Positions 14,220 to 23,217 are shown, counted from the stretch's first letter. The stretch is 50,923 bases of DNA from an uncultured Bacilli bacterium (GCA_947631035.1 CANRJW010000007.1:1-50923), one strand, 5' to 3'. The notes: generated from the letters alone by a model not told the origin. A program made the numbers and translations.

Positions 14220-16172
14220 CTAAAGTGCTAGAACAATACGGAAAGTGACATAATGCTTGTTTCCTCCATCATAAGGTCCGAAACCAAATAAGCCTCCCTT
14301 CAGACCACCATCACTGAACAAATTACCTCGGTTAATCCACGAACTGGCTACATAAGTATACCCTGCCCAATCTTGATACCAAGAGCTAGCTGTATAGTTA
14401 TCCAATCCCTTTTTAAATGGCCCCAATTCTCCTATCGCATCTCCAAGTATACCTTTTCCCCATTGAAGTGACGCCACAGTTAAATACAAATCTATATATT
14501 TTAGACTTGGTATCTCTTCTCCAGTTAAACCGCTTGCTCCAAATTGAATATTATCTAAACCTACATTTTCTGCTGTGGTAGCATTCGTCACAACTCCGGC
14601 TAGACCTTCCCATGCTCCACCGGACATATCATAAATTCCTGAGTAATTTCCAGTAGTGCTTGCTTTTGTACTATAAGAATCTTTGTAATTATAAGTACCA
14701 TTAGCATTATTTTCAGGTAGTGCTACTACAGAACTGCTACTATTCTCTGCTCCTGCATAGCCCGTTACAAAATTGCTATTATTGTTAATTGTTACTTCTT
14801 CACATTTTATTGTTCCATACTCATTATTACATCTTCCATAAAGTGAATTTGTAAGATAAGCAACAGCTCCCCATTCCGTATTCTTTAACATATGACTTTG
14901 TAAATCTGGTTCATAATTTTTGGATACATTAAAGGCATTTCCTATCTTTATGTTTCTCCATGAATAGACATTTGGTTTTATAACAATTTTATCTGCTTCA
15001 GTTGCATTATTATGATTTTCTGCTTCACTTGTACTATTTGCTCCCTCATATCCAGTTTCAAATTTTCCTACCCATAACCCTGTTGTTCCTTCAAAAGCAA
15101 GGAAGGCTGGATGCGTCATCCATTCTCCATAAGCACAATCTCCTGTTTCTCCAGGTTTCTTTGGACTTTCACACTCATTTTTATTTTCGTTGGTTGTATC
15201 GTTAATTCCGAATCGTATCTCGATGGCGGTTGTTTCTCCTTTATTGGGTAGTTCACTTCCATCTGGTAATACTCCATCATAATTTCCTAACTCTTTATCA
15301 AACAACTTATAACTATATTTTGGTATCCATACAAAATAACTTTCGATATCGTTTTCTGATATTGGTTCTCCTTCTTCTGGTTCTTTGGTACCTTCTGTTA
15401 AGATTACTGCATTCGCCCATCTCTTCTCTTCATAGTTATACCACTCTTCTGATAATTTTGCTTTGGTGACTTTTCCATCCTCTCCTATTACAACTGGTAT
15501 TAATTTACCATTTTCTTCTGTACTTATTGTACTTACTTTACTTTCTAATACAGGATCTGTTCCTTTTAGTTTTGGTTCTGTATAGATGGCATATTCATTT
15601 ATACTTCCATCCACTACTATTTTACTTCTTAAACTTTTATCCATTGCTTGATCTTCTATTGTGACATCTTCGTCCATCCATAGTTTTATTTTAAATTCTT
15701 TTTGTCCACTTCCTTTTAGTGTTCCTGCTGCTATATTTTTGGTTTCTATGGATTCATATTCTTTTCCTTCATAAGTGCTTTTTCCATCGGGATAATTTCC
15801 TAGTATTTCCTTTTGTCCGTCATTTACTTCTACTGCTACATACTTACTATCTAATATAGTAGATTTATCTTCTGTATTTGTTTTTAACTTCTCTAATTTT
15901 ACTATATAATTTACATTTGTATCACACACATTTTGTAGGGTAAAACTATAAGGAGTTAAACTTTTTGCTTCTTCGTCTGTTATTGGGTACGCTTTTTCTA
16001 AATAAATATCATTTTGTTCTTCTGTTAAACTTAATTTTAAACAACTACTTGTTATTTCATTAATTCCATGTTGCATTGCTGTTGTTGTCCACCATGCATA
16101 ACTTGTTCCTACTAAAACTAGAATGGTTACAGCTAAGCCTATCATAACGTACATTTTATTTCTCTTTTTCAT
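14220..16172 (-). CDS. Large surface protein with C-terminal SUMF1/C-type-lectin-like fold
   Basis: 650 residues, paralogue of the protein at 2697-4673 but without a G-tract or the shared leader. Signal/anchor segment about 8-28 ending SYAWW, a C(x)nC domain, WYNYEEKRWANAVIL, then WMTHPAFLAFEG, WVGKFETGY, NTEWGAVAYL, GIYDMSGGAWEGLAG and a C-terminus SWINRG...GGLFGF...VTFRIVLAL. The middle is well conserved with the first protein while the last 40 residues differ strongly between fixed anchor positions, the pattern of a variable ligand-binding face. Ribosome site GAGAGGTG. It is transcribed away from a small XRE gene across a region full of TGTCAT/ATGACA motifs. Confidence 0.75.
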   Translation of the reverse strand: MKKRNKMYVMIGLAVTILVLVGTSYAWWTTTAMQHGINEITSSCLKLSLTEEQNDIYLEKAYPITDEEAKSLTPYSFTLQNVCDTNVNYIVKLEKLKTNTEDKSTILDSKYVAVEVNDGQKEILGNYPDGKSTYEGKEYESIETKNIAAGTLKGSGQKEFKIKLWMDEDVTIEDQAMDKSLRSKIVVDGSINEYAIYTEPKLKGTDPVLESKVSTISTEENGKLIPVVIGEDGKVTKAKLSEEWYNYEEKRWANAVILTEGTKEPEEGEPISENDIESYFVWIPKYSYKLFDKELGNYDGVLPDGSELPNKGETTAIEIRFGINDTTNENKNECESPKKPGETGDCAYGEWMTHPAFLAFEGTTGLWVGKFETGYEGANSTSEAENHNNATEADKIVIKPNVYSWRNIKIGNAFNVSKNYEPDLQSHMLKNTEWGAVAYLTNSLYGRCNNEYGTIKCEEVTINNNSNFVTGYAGAENSSSSVVALPENNANGTYNYKDSYSTKASTTGNYSGIYDMSGGAWEGLAGVVTNATTAENVGLDNIQFGASGLTGEEIPSLKYIDLYLTVASLQWGKGILGDAIGELGPFKKGLDNYTASSWYQDWAGYTYVASSWINRGNLFSDGGLKGGLFGFGPYDGGNKHYVTFRIVLAL

Positions 16173-16191
16173 TTACTTTCACCTCTCTATT

Positions 16192-16300
16192 ATGTCTTAT
16201 ATGTCATATCTTAATTTTATAATCTTATGACATAAATGTCAATCTCAAACATGTCATACATGACATACAAAAGCATTTTGAAATATGACATTATTGTCGT
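16192..16300. promoter_or_regulatory. Divergent control region with TGTCAT/ATGACA operators
   Basis: At least four inverted-repeat-type sites: ATGTCTT/ATGTCAT (16192-16207), ATGACAT-AA-ATGTCA (16227-16241), ATGTCAT-AC-ATGACAT (16251-16266) and TGACA-TTAT-TGTC (16286-16299). A minus-strand promoter, TTGACA (complement of 16237-16242), 17 bases, TAAAAT, is overlaid by them. They are probably bound by the adjacent XRE protein to control both the surface gene and its own gene. Confidence 0.65.
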
Positions 16301-16315
16301 AGAGGTGTTTACAAT

Positions 16316-16507
16316 ATGTTAAAAGAATATCGTATTAAAAGAGGATATAGTTTAGAAAAACTAGCAGAACTTTGTGAAATTTCCTGGCGTAATCTACAAA
16401 GAATCGAAAATGGAAAAGCCAACGTAGCAAAATTTGAAACGATAAAAAAACTAATTAAAATATTGGAAATAGAAGACCAAGATATCTTAAAACTAATTAA
16501 AAATTAA
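16316..16507 (+). CDS. XRE-family transcriptional regulator (63 aa)
   Basis: A single helix-turn-helix: YRIKRGYSLEKLAELCEIS then WRNLQRIENGKANVAKFETI. AGAGGTG precedes the ATG. Divergent from surface gene 2 with repeated operator-like motifs between them, which argues for direct control. It is distinct in sequence from the XRE protein at 2518-2700 but plays the same positional role beside a related surface gene. Confidence 0.85.
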   Translation: MLKEYRIKRGYSLEKLAELCEISWRNLQRIENGKANVAKFETIKKLIKILEIEDQDILKLIKN

Positions 16508-16510
16508 GTC

Positions 16511-16545
16511 AAAAAAAAATTGATTTCAAAAACAATCAATTTTTT
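16511..16545. terminator. Bidirectional terminator between XRE gene and topA
   Basis: AAAAATTGATT and AATCAATTTTT around an 8-base loop, with A-run and T-run flanks serving both strands. Confidence 0.85.
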
Positions 16546-16546
16546 A

Positions 16547-18571
16547 TCACTCTTTTTCATAATCACAATTGGAACAACCAATTTTATTTTTCTTTTCGAC
16601 AAGTGGCCAATTACATTTCGGACACATTTCTCCAGTTGGTTTGTACCAAGAAGCAAAATCACATTTTGGATAATTTGAACATCCATAGAAAAATTTTCCT
16701 TTACGCGTTCTTTTTTCCACAATTTTGCCATCACATTTTGGACAATCACATAATTCTGTAACGACACGTTCTTCTTTTTTAATGTATTTGCAAGTTGGAT
16801 AATTCGAACAAGCCGTAAATTTTCCATATTTTCCATTTCGAATGACTAAATCACTACCACATTCTGGACAAACTTCACCAGTTTTTTCCGCTTCTTTCTT
16901 TTCCATTTTATGGAAAGCTTCTTCAACCATAGGTTCAAATTTATCATAAAAAGTATGCAAAACTTTAATATTGTCCTTTTTATCGTCGGCGATTTCGTCT
17001 AAATCAGTTTCCATGGCACTGGTATATTCGACATTGACAATATCACTAAAGAACTCTTGCAATTTATCGGTCGTTTCAATTCCAATTTCCGTAGGAATCA
17101 TTTTTTTATCTTCAATGGTTACATAGCCACGGTCTTTAATCGTCGATAAAATCGTCGAATACGTACTAGGTCGTCCAATCCCTAAATTTTCCATTTCTTT
17201 AATTAAACTACTTTCGGTATATCGAGGAAGTGGTTTAGTAAAATGTTGTTCTTTTAAAATCGCATCAGCAATGATTGTATTGCTTTTATAATTTTTAAAA
17301 TCTGGTAAAAGTGTATCGGTTTGCTCTTCATATGGAGCATAGACTTTTAAATAACCATCAAAGATTCCAACACTTCCAGTGGTTTTAAAAGTATAACCAT
17401 TATTTTCAAGAATAACAGAAGTTGTTTTAAATTTCGCATTGGCCATTAAAGAAGATAAAGCACGAAGATAAATTAAATTATATAATTTGTACTCGTCGTT
17501 GGTTAAATACTTTTTAACACTTTCTGGCGTACGATAAATACTAGTAGGACGAATACCTTCATGAGCATCTTGCATCATTTTATCTTTTTTCCCTACTTTG
17601 ACACTTCCAATATATTCAGGGCCAAAATTTTTCTTAATGTATTCATATGTCTCCGCAACAAAAGTATTGGATACACGTTCTGAATCTGTACGCATATAGG
17701 TAATTAAACCAACCGTTTCACTGCCAATATCAATACCTTCATAAAGTTTTTGCGCTACACGCATCGTTTTTGATGGAGCAAAATTAATTCGATTGGCTGC
17801 CATTCTTTGCATTGTACTCGTTTTAAATACTGGTTTGGCACTCTTTTGCGTATCACTTTCTTTAATATCTTCGAGTTTAAAAGATTTTGATAAAGCCGAA
17901 AGAATTTCATTTGCCTCTACTTCACTTTTGATTTCAACTTTTTTGCCATGATATTTTTCTAAATCTGCCGTAAACTCTTTAAAATCTGCCGTAATACTCC
18001 AATATTCCTCCGGAATAAATGCTTCAATTTCACGTTCACGGTCGACAATTAATTTTAAAGCAACACTTTGTACTCTTCCCGCACTCTTCCCACCGGTTTT
18101 GGATTGCATTAACTTACTTAAACGAAATCCAATAATCCGATCGAGTATTCTTCTAGTTTCTTGACTTTTTACTAAAGCCTCATCAATTTTACGAGGATGG
18201 TTCATTGCATCCATGACAACATCTTTGGTAATTTCATTAAATACAACACGACTATAATTATCACTAATATCTAGAGTATCTTTTAAATGCCAAGAAATAG
18301 CCTCCCCTTCACGATCTGGATCGGTGGCTAAATAAACAAAACTAGCATTTTTAACATCCTTCTTTAAGGCATTGATATCCTTGGCTTTTCCTTTAATAGG
18401 AATATAGTTTGGTAAAAAATCATGGTCAACATCAACACCTAAACCAAACTTCCCACTGGTTGCCAAATCTCTGATATGTCCTTTACTGGAAACAACCTTA
18501 TAATCACTACCTAAATATTTTTCAATCGTTTTACTTTTTGCTGGAGATTCAACAATGACTAATTTTTTCAT
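16547..18571 (-). CDS. topA: DNA topoisomerase I
   Basis: Relaxes negative supercoils by a type IA mechanism. 674 residues. TOPRIM domain begins VIVESPAKSKTIEKYLG and includes the TDPDREGEAI acidic triad; the catalytic Tyr is in GLITYMRTDSERV; the LGIGRPSTYS motif follows. The C-terminus carries three zinc-ribbon units (CPECGSDL..CSNYPTC, CPKCDGKI..CSNYPKC, CPKCNWPL..CSNC). Normal length for low-GC Firmicutes. It lies 12 bp downstream of the sulfatase gene. Confidence 0.98.
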   Translation of the reverse strand: MKKLVIVESPAKSKTIEKYLGSDYKVVSSKGHIRDLATSGKFGLGVDVDHDFLPNYIPIKGKAKDINALKKDVKNASFVYLATDPDREGEAISWHLKDTLDISDNYSRVVFNEITKDVVMDAMNHPRKIDEALVKSQETRRILDRIIGFRLSKLMQSKTGGKSAGRVQSVALKLIVDREREIEAFIPEEYWSITADFKEFTADLEKYHGKKVEIKSEVEANEILSALSKSFKLEDIKESDTQKSAKPVFKTSTMQRMAANRINFAPSKTMRVAQKLYEGIDIGSETVGLITYMRTDSERVSNTFVAETYEYIKKNFGPEYIGSVKVGKKDKMMQDAHEGIRPTSIYRTPESVKKYLTNDEYKLYNLIYLRALSSLMANAKFKTTSVILENNGYTFKTTGSVGIFDGYLKVYAPYEEQTDTLLPDFKNYKSNTIIADAILKEQHFTKPLPRYTESSLIKEMENLGIGRPSTYSTILSTIKDRGYVTIEDKKMIPTEIGIETTDKLQEFFSDIVNVEYTSAMETDLDEIADDKKDNIKVLHTFYDKFEPMVEEAFHKMEKKEAEKTGEVCPECGSDLVIRNGKYGKFTACSNYPTCKYIKKEERVVTELCDCPKCDGKIVEKRTRKGKFFYGCSNYPKCDFASWYKPTGEMCPKCNWPLVEKKNKIGCSNCDYEKE

Positions 18572-18582
18572 AATTTTCCTTT

Positions 18583-20676
18583 CTATTGTTCTACTTTATC
18601 GGTATTTTCTTCTAATTCTTCGTTTTCTTCCTCATTGGTCGTATCTTGGGTGGTATCTGTAGGTTCTGGTTCTACATAATATTTTTTTAATCCATCATTC
18701 AAATATTCAAAGTAATTGGACGTAATGGCTAAATTACTCATTTTTATCATATTATTAATTTCTTTATTGTATGCAATAATTTCTTCATTTGTATATTTTT
18801 CGTCCCCAAAGTAAGTCATTTTACCATTGGTAGCATCATAAGAACCAATACTATTTTCCCATGAACCATCTGTAAAGATAACTCGATTTTTATAAGAAGA
18901 ACTATATTCTGGATTTAAAATATCTTCTCCAATATACAATCTAGGATCATAATTCAAATTAAAGAGATTGGCAATAGTAGGAACAAGATTTATATAACTT
19001 GTATATTGCTTAAAGTTCTTTCCTTCCATACCACTATTATAGATAACAAGTGGTGTTTTTTCTTTATTATTTCTTTCTAAAGCATCTGGTAGAACACTAG
19101 CAACATCACTATCATGAAGTCCATAAGGACAATGATCTCCAAATAAAACAATGACTGTATCTTCTAAAACACCCTTTTCTTCTAAGAGTTCAAGAAGTCT
19201 TTCTAGTGCTTTATCGACTTCTACCAGTTTAGACATATAACGTTTTGTTCCCATAGAATACTTAGTATCTTTAAATAAATCCAAATATTTATCTCCATAT
19301 TCACTGGATACATAATAAGGTTGATGGGAGGTAACAGTTGTCATCCAAGCCATAAATGGTTTTGTCGTATCAATATGTTCCATGGCTCTTTCCATTAAAA
19401 GTACATCACTAGGCCACTCTTCATAAACCCAATTATAAGGAATTTTTAAATCTTCTACTCCGTAGTAAGCACCACTTCCCATATTTTTATGAATCGTTGA
19501 CCTAAAATAGTAACTTTCGGTATAATCATGATAAGAACTCGTAGAATATCCAGCATTATTAAAAAGACCAAATATACTTTCGTCGTATTTATTATTTTTA
19601 TACGTATTGTTTGTACAAAAACGATTAATACTAAATAAACTAATCATACCACTCATTTCATTGTTTCCTGTTGGACAGGAGTTTCTTGGTGAGTAATTAT
19701 TGGAAAAACTAAAGCCTTCCGTATACATTTTATAGAAGGTTGGATAATACTCGGGATTAATAAAGATTTCTCCGACACTTTCCATCATAATCATAATTAG
19801 ATTTTTACCTTCAAACATTCCCGTATATTCATTTTTATCGGTGATGGTTCGGTTTATAAAGTAGTTATTTAATAGTTGGTAGTTATTATCAGTGGTTTCA
19901 CTAGCAAGGGTATGCCATGCCGTATCATCAATAATACGAGAATTATCCGTAATCTCTTCTGTTTGCGTATTGGATTCAAAAATCGTAGGTTCACTTTCTT
20001 CTGTTTTAAAGAGAATCGTTTTGACATCTAATATACCAAAGACACTAGTTCCAAATTGATTAACACTAATATTAGGATTTTCTGGTTTTTTAAATAAAGC
20101 TTTCGTACTTTCTAATTGCAAACTATTTTGCATAAAAGAAGCCGATAAAGTTAAATTATAAATCCCTGCAAGAACGAGGATGATTAAAGTAAAAACTCCT
20201 GCAACTTGACGATTATTTCTTTTTTGAAATTGATTCTCTTCGATTCTAAAAAATTTCTTTTCTAAAAAGATTTTATAAAGAATAAAAAGAACAAAAGGAA
20301 TTAAAATAGTCCAAAAAAGAGGATTAAAAGAAGCCAAATAATCTCCAACATATTCTTTAACTGCCCCAAGTTGACTACTGGTTCCCAGTGAGATATAAAT
20401 TCCTAAAAAGTTTTTAAAACCAGCCTGTAAAGTAGTATAAATAGAAGCAACGAATAATATAAGACTACTAAAAATATTACCTAGTTTTCTATTCATAAAA
20501 CAAGTACAAATACTTACAAATAAGGAAAGAATATTACAACTAATAAAGATTCTTAAAACGGCCCAATCGAGTATTGGCATTTCTTCCAAAATACGAAATA
20601 AAACCTCTATAATAAATAAAGGAATTAAAAACGAAATATAGTTTTTAAAAACGATATTATTCAAATACTTCTTCAT
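18583..20676 (-). CDS. LTA-synthase-type membrane sulfatase
   Basis: 697 residues from the ATG at 20676 (AAGGTGA nine bases before); a GTG four codons upstream overlaps that ribosome site. About five membrane segments occupy residues 5-190, followed by a linker and an alkaline-phosphatase/sulfatase domain (about 290-590) with MIMMESVGE (metal Glu), NSCPTGNNEMSGM (nucleophilic Thr), MTTVTSHQPY and LFGDHCPYG metal ligands. These polymerise glycerol-phosphate onto glycolipid or transfer phospho-groups to surface polymers. The C-terminal 30 residues are an acidic Thr/Glu tail. The 5' end overlaps rnhB by 20 bp. Confidence 0.9.
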   Translation of the reverse strand: MKKYLNNIVFKNYISFLIPLFIIEVLFRILEEMPILDWAVLRIFISCNILSLFVSICTCFMNRKLGNIFSSLILFVASIYTTLQAGFKNFLGIYISLGTSSQLGAVKEYVGDYLASFNPLFWTILIPFVLFILYKIFLEKKFFRIEENQFQKRNNRQVAGVFTLIILVLAGIYNLTLSASFMQNSLQLESTKALFKKPENPNISVNQFGTSVFGILDVKTILFKTEESEPTIFESNTQTEEITDNSRIIDDTAWHTLASETTDNNYQLLNNYFINRTITDKNEYTGMFEGKNLIMIMMESVGEIFINPEYYPTFYKMYTEGFSFSNNYSPRNSCPTGNNEMSGMISLFSINRFCTNNTYKNNKYDESIFGLFNNAGYSTSSYHDYTESYYFRSTIHKNMGSGAYYGVEDLKIPYNWVYEEWPSDVLLMERAMEHIDTTKPFMAWMTTVTSHQPYYVSSEYGDKYLDLFKDTKYSMGTKRYMSKLVEVDKALERLLELLEEKGVLEDTVIVLFGDHCPYGLHDSDVASVLPDALERNNKEKTPLVIYNSGMEGKNFKQYTSYINLVPTIANLFNLNYDPRLYIGEDILNPEYSSSYKNRVIFTDGSWENSIGSYDATNGKMTYFGDEKYTNEEIIAYNKEINNMIKMSNLAITSNYFEYLNDGLKKYYVEPEPTDTTQDTTNEEENEELEENTDKVEQ

Positions 20677-21331
20677 TTTCTTCTTCACCTTTCTTAATTA
20701 AATCACGAACTGGCTTATATGTAAATCGGTAATTTTCAAGTGGACCATATTTTTTTAAACATTCTAAGTGTAATTTTGTAGGATATCCTTTATGTTTATC
20801 AAAGTGGTATTCAGGGTGTTTTTGATGTAACTCTAGCATCATTCTATCTCTAGTGACTTTAGCAATCACACTTGCAGCAGCAATAGATAAGGATAAAGCA
20901 TCCCCATGAATAATACTGGTTGATGGAACATCTAAATCTAATTTCATCGCATCTATTAAAACATGTTCAGGTTTTATTTGTAAATGATTTAAAGCCTCAT
21001 ACATGGCAAGTTTACTCGCTTCATAAATATTCACTTCATCTATTTTTTGGGCAGAAATTTCTCCTACCCCAATCGCAAGAGCATCTCTTTTTATAATTTT
21101 ATAGTATTTTTCTCTTTTTTTCTCACTTAATTGTTTCGAATCGGTAAGACCTTCACATTGATAATTTTTAGGAAGGATAACAGCAGCAGCTACAACTGGA
21201 CCTACAAGGGGTCCACGTCCCACTTCATCTACTCCCGCTATTAACGTAATATTCTTTTCGTATAATTCTTGTTCATATTTTAAAAGATTCACGACTTGTT
21301 TTACCACTTTATTTACACCTTCTTTTACCAT
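20657..21331 (-). CDS. rnhB: Ribonuclease HII
   Basis: Removes RNA primers and misinserted ribonucleotides. 224 residues. The acidic active site is visible: GVDEVGRGPLVGPVV (DE pair) and LIDAMKL with later Asp, TDSKQLSEKKRE, and AAASVIAKVTRDRMM. The C-terminal FDKHKGYPTKLH motif is intact. The gene precedes the sulfatase and topA, the usual rnhB-topA neighbourhood of Firmicutes with the sulfatase inserted between. Confidence 0.96.
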   Translation of the reverse strand: MVKEGVNKVVKQVVNLLKYEQELYEKNITLIAGVDEVGRGPLVGPVVAAAVILPKNYQCEGLTDSKQLSEKKREKYYKIIKRDALAIGVGEISAQKIDEVNIYEASKLAMYEALNHLQIKPEHVLIDAMKLDLDVPSTSIIHGDALSLSIAAASVIAKVTRDRMMLELHQKHPEYHFDKHKGYPTKLHLECLKKYGPLENYRFTYKPVRDLIKKGEEENEEVFE

Positions 21332-21534
21332 TTTATCACAATTTTTTTAAATCGCTAGAAGAATTTAAAAGAAGAAAGTAAACCGAATTAAAAAAGAAAC
21401 CTTATAAAAGATAAAGTTTCTTTTTGATAAAAACTGGCATTAATACCAAAAAAACTCGGCAACCACTATCCATTTTCTTTCTCTTCCTTATTCAAAAAAT
21501 AATTTTGGTTTTTTGAAAGGTAGAAGGAGTAGTT

Positions 21535-21579
21535 ATGACGAAAGAAGCACTTCAATTAAATTTTTCTCTTTTGATATAA
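21535..21579 (+). pseudogene. Truncated small-peptide toxin gene
   Basis: A ribosome site AAGGAG precedes an ATG whose frame gives only MTKEALQLNFSLLI. The start resembles Hol-Tox-type peptides, but the hydrophobic segment ends after a few residues. Homologous leader sequence shows it derives from the same cassette as 23297-23383. Confidence 0.45.
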
Positions 21580-21587
21580 TGCCATAA

Positions 21588-21648
21588 GTAGGTGCTAATT
21601 AGTAGCACTTACAACTTAAATTATATTAGATTTTTTTGTATATAGCAA
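21588..21648 (-). ncRNA. Predicted antisense RNA, locus 3
   Basis: Promoter TTGCTA (complement of 21643-21648), 17 bases, TATAAT (complement of 21620-21625); a 10-bp hairpin GTAGGTGCTA/TAGCACTTAC follows at 21588-21612. The promoter is as good as in the intact loci although the toxin frame has decayed, as expected if antitoxin must outlast toxin. No strong T-run follows the hairpin. Confidence 0.4.
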
Positions 21649-21660
21649 GCCAATTTATAG

Positions 21661-23071
21661 TTATTCTCCTATATAAGTGATTCTTGCAAAACCATCTCCA
21701 CTATTTCCTTCCATTCTTTCTTCTGACCCATCATGAGTCGGCATGTCAATTTTATCACCTTTTTGAGTAGTCCAGTTATAGCCTGATCCATCAATTATCA
21801 CTGTTTCTGTAAAAATTTTCCTTGAATAATGCTCTGATGTGTCTAAATGTGTTATTTTACCATCTGTAGAATCTTCTGTTATGGCTTTGCAACCATCATG
21901 TCCTGAGATATAAGAAGAACCTCCGCCAGCGCCCATATCTCCGCAACAGATACCGGAGCCACCTGAACCACCATAGTAACCTCCACCGCCTCCGGCTCCG
22001 CCACCTACAATTGGTGCAGCACTATCACCTGGATTATTGCTATTTGCTCCCCCAATTCCACCGATTCCAAAAGAACCTGCAGTCGAACCGGTTGATGCAC
22101 ACTTCCATCTCCAGGCCACCGAACCACCAGAAGTTTGGCTTCCACCTCTTCCTTGATAATTGGCTAAAGTCCCGCAACCATCATATCCATTTAGACCTCC
22201 GCCAGAGCCACCACAATAACCGTAACCGGTTCCGCCGCCTCCAGCTCCGCCACCAGCAACCATAATACGAGATTTTAAACTTTCAAATTCATTCCATGCT
22301 CCATTTGTCAATCTTACATCTGTGGCTCCGCCTCCAGTTGAGCCACTTTTCCCTAATTTATTTATAGTGGAATTACCACCACCATTATATCCTCCTAAAG
22401 CATTTCCGTCCGATGGACTTCCTTCTCCTCCTACATAAATATATAAAGTTGTCCCACTTGTAAGTTCTATCTCTCCTTTTGTATATCCTCCTAATGTATG
22501 ACCATTCGAATATTTTCCTCCAGCAGCTCCCCATAATTCTATTTGATACTTTCCGTCTGCTGGGGCAATGAATTCTTGCTCATCACCTGTATAATTATAT
22601 TCTATTATATCACCACTATTGATTATAAAATCAACTGTACAAGATGTTGGTACTTTGGTAATATGTTTTACATTCAAATCCCATTCTTCTACATTCCATA
22701 CCCCTTCTGCTTCATTATCACAATTGACATCTATTTTCGAGTAAGTTCCCTTCGGAGGAATTGTACTCGCCTTTTCCCCATTTACTGTAAGGGCAATAAA
22801 GTTAACATCGCCTTTTCCTTTTCGAAAATCCGGTACAGTTCCTTTTAGTACATCAAAAGAAGCTTTTTCTTCATACATAGCAAAACTTCGGTATAAACTT
22901 ATACCTCCAATTATCATTACGATTGCTATGATACTTCCAATTATAATTTGTTTTTGTTTTCTATTTTTATTAAACCGTTTTAAGTCCTCTGGTTTCTTAT
23001 TATCTAAATAATAACCCCCCCCCCAGACGACTATTTCGCTCGGTTGGGAGGTTCTTTTTGAAATTATTCAT
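21661..23071 (-). CDS. Phase-variable glycine-rich (ALK/LTK-type) surface protein, OFF in this sequence
   Basis: From the ATG at 23071 (GGAGGAGAAAG before it) the frame reads MNNFKKNLPTERNSRLGGG and then, because the G-tract has 10 Gs, stops after 23 codons. Removing one G gives an uninterrupted 469-residue protein: cytoplasmic head, membrane segment about 41-58, a domain of about 100 residues with two cysteines, then the glycine-rich domain (EYNYTGDEQEFIAPADGKYQ, IELWGAAGG, many GGG/GGSGG blocks, GAGGGSSYISG, ending GDGFARITYIGE) as in the ALK/LTK glycine-rich family. The body is intact without other lesions, so this is a switched-off gene rather than a pseudogene, unless the extra G is a sequencing error. 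An internal ATG at 22917 would give 418 residues but lacks a leader. Confidence 0.75.
23015..23024 (-). repeat. G10 tract, out-of-frame contingency repeat
   Basis: Ten consecutive Gs on the coding strand at codons 16-19. Ten shifts the frame to a stop four codons later; nine would open it. The orthologous position in the gene at 2697-4673 has nine. Confidence 0.9.
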
Positions 23072-23099
23072 TTCTCTTTCTCCTCCATATCTTAATTTA

Positions 23100-23128
23100 A
23101 TTCTACACTCTTTTTCTAATTTTGACAA
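23100..23128 (-). promoter_or_regulatory. Promoter of glycine-rich surface gene
   Basis: TTGTCA (complement of 23123-23128), 17 bases, TAGAAT (complement of 23100-23105), the same as copy 1. Confidence 0.75.
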
Positions 23129-23168
23129 TCACCTTTAAAGAAAGTTTTGACATCTTTTGTCGAATCTA

Positions 23169-23196
23169 TTGAAATATAAAATGTTTCCTCTATAAT
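23169..23196 (+). promoter_or_regulatory. Promoter of small-peptide toxin gene, locus 2
   Basis: TTGAAA (23169-23174), 16 bases, TATAAT (23191-23196). The mRNA would start near 23203, just before GTTACCGAAAAGG. Confidence 0.65.
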
Positions 23197-23204
23197 AACT
23201 CACC

Positions 23205-23217
23205 GTTACCGAAAAGG
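23205..23217 (+). repeat. 13-bp inverted repeat, toxin mRNA 5' arm
   Basis: GTTACCGAAAAGG is repeated in perfect inverted form at 23450-23462. The sense leader and the 5' end of the antisense RNA therefore carry the same 13-nt motif. Confidence 0.7.

Larger units (their letters stand above)
21468..21648. repeat. Decayed copy of the small-peptide toxin-antisense locus (locus 3)
   Basis: The stretch CTATCCATTTTCTTTC..TTCCTTA..TTTTGG..TTTTTGAAAGG..AAGGAG matches the leader at 23223-23289. It lies in a 329-bp gap without other genes between rnhB and the glycine-rich surface gene. The peptide frame is cut short while the antisense promoter is intact. Confidence 0.6.
23015..23128 (-). repeat. Shared promoter-leader cassette, copy 2
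   Basis: Near-identical to 4618-4730 from -35 to G-tract, with about ten differences, most in the last codons before the tract and in the promoter spacer. The conserved GGAGG ribosome site and the CCTCCC 35 bases downstream are both kept. Confidence 0.85.

Noticed and set aside
22011-22848. Plus-strand frames opposite the glycine-rich gene
   Set aside because: His/Pro/Gln-rich translations produced by the antisense of Gly codons; no start signals.
22917-22917. Internal ATG as the true start of the glycine-rich protein
   Set aside because: No ribosome site, and it would lie within the membrane segment; the cassette start at 23071 with a perfect ribosome site and shared N-terminus is much better.
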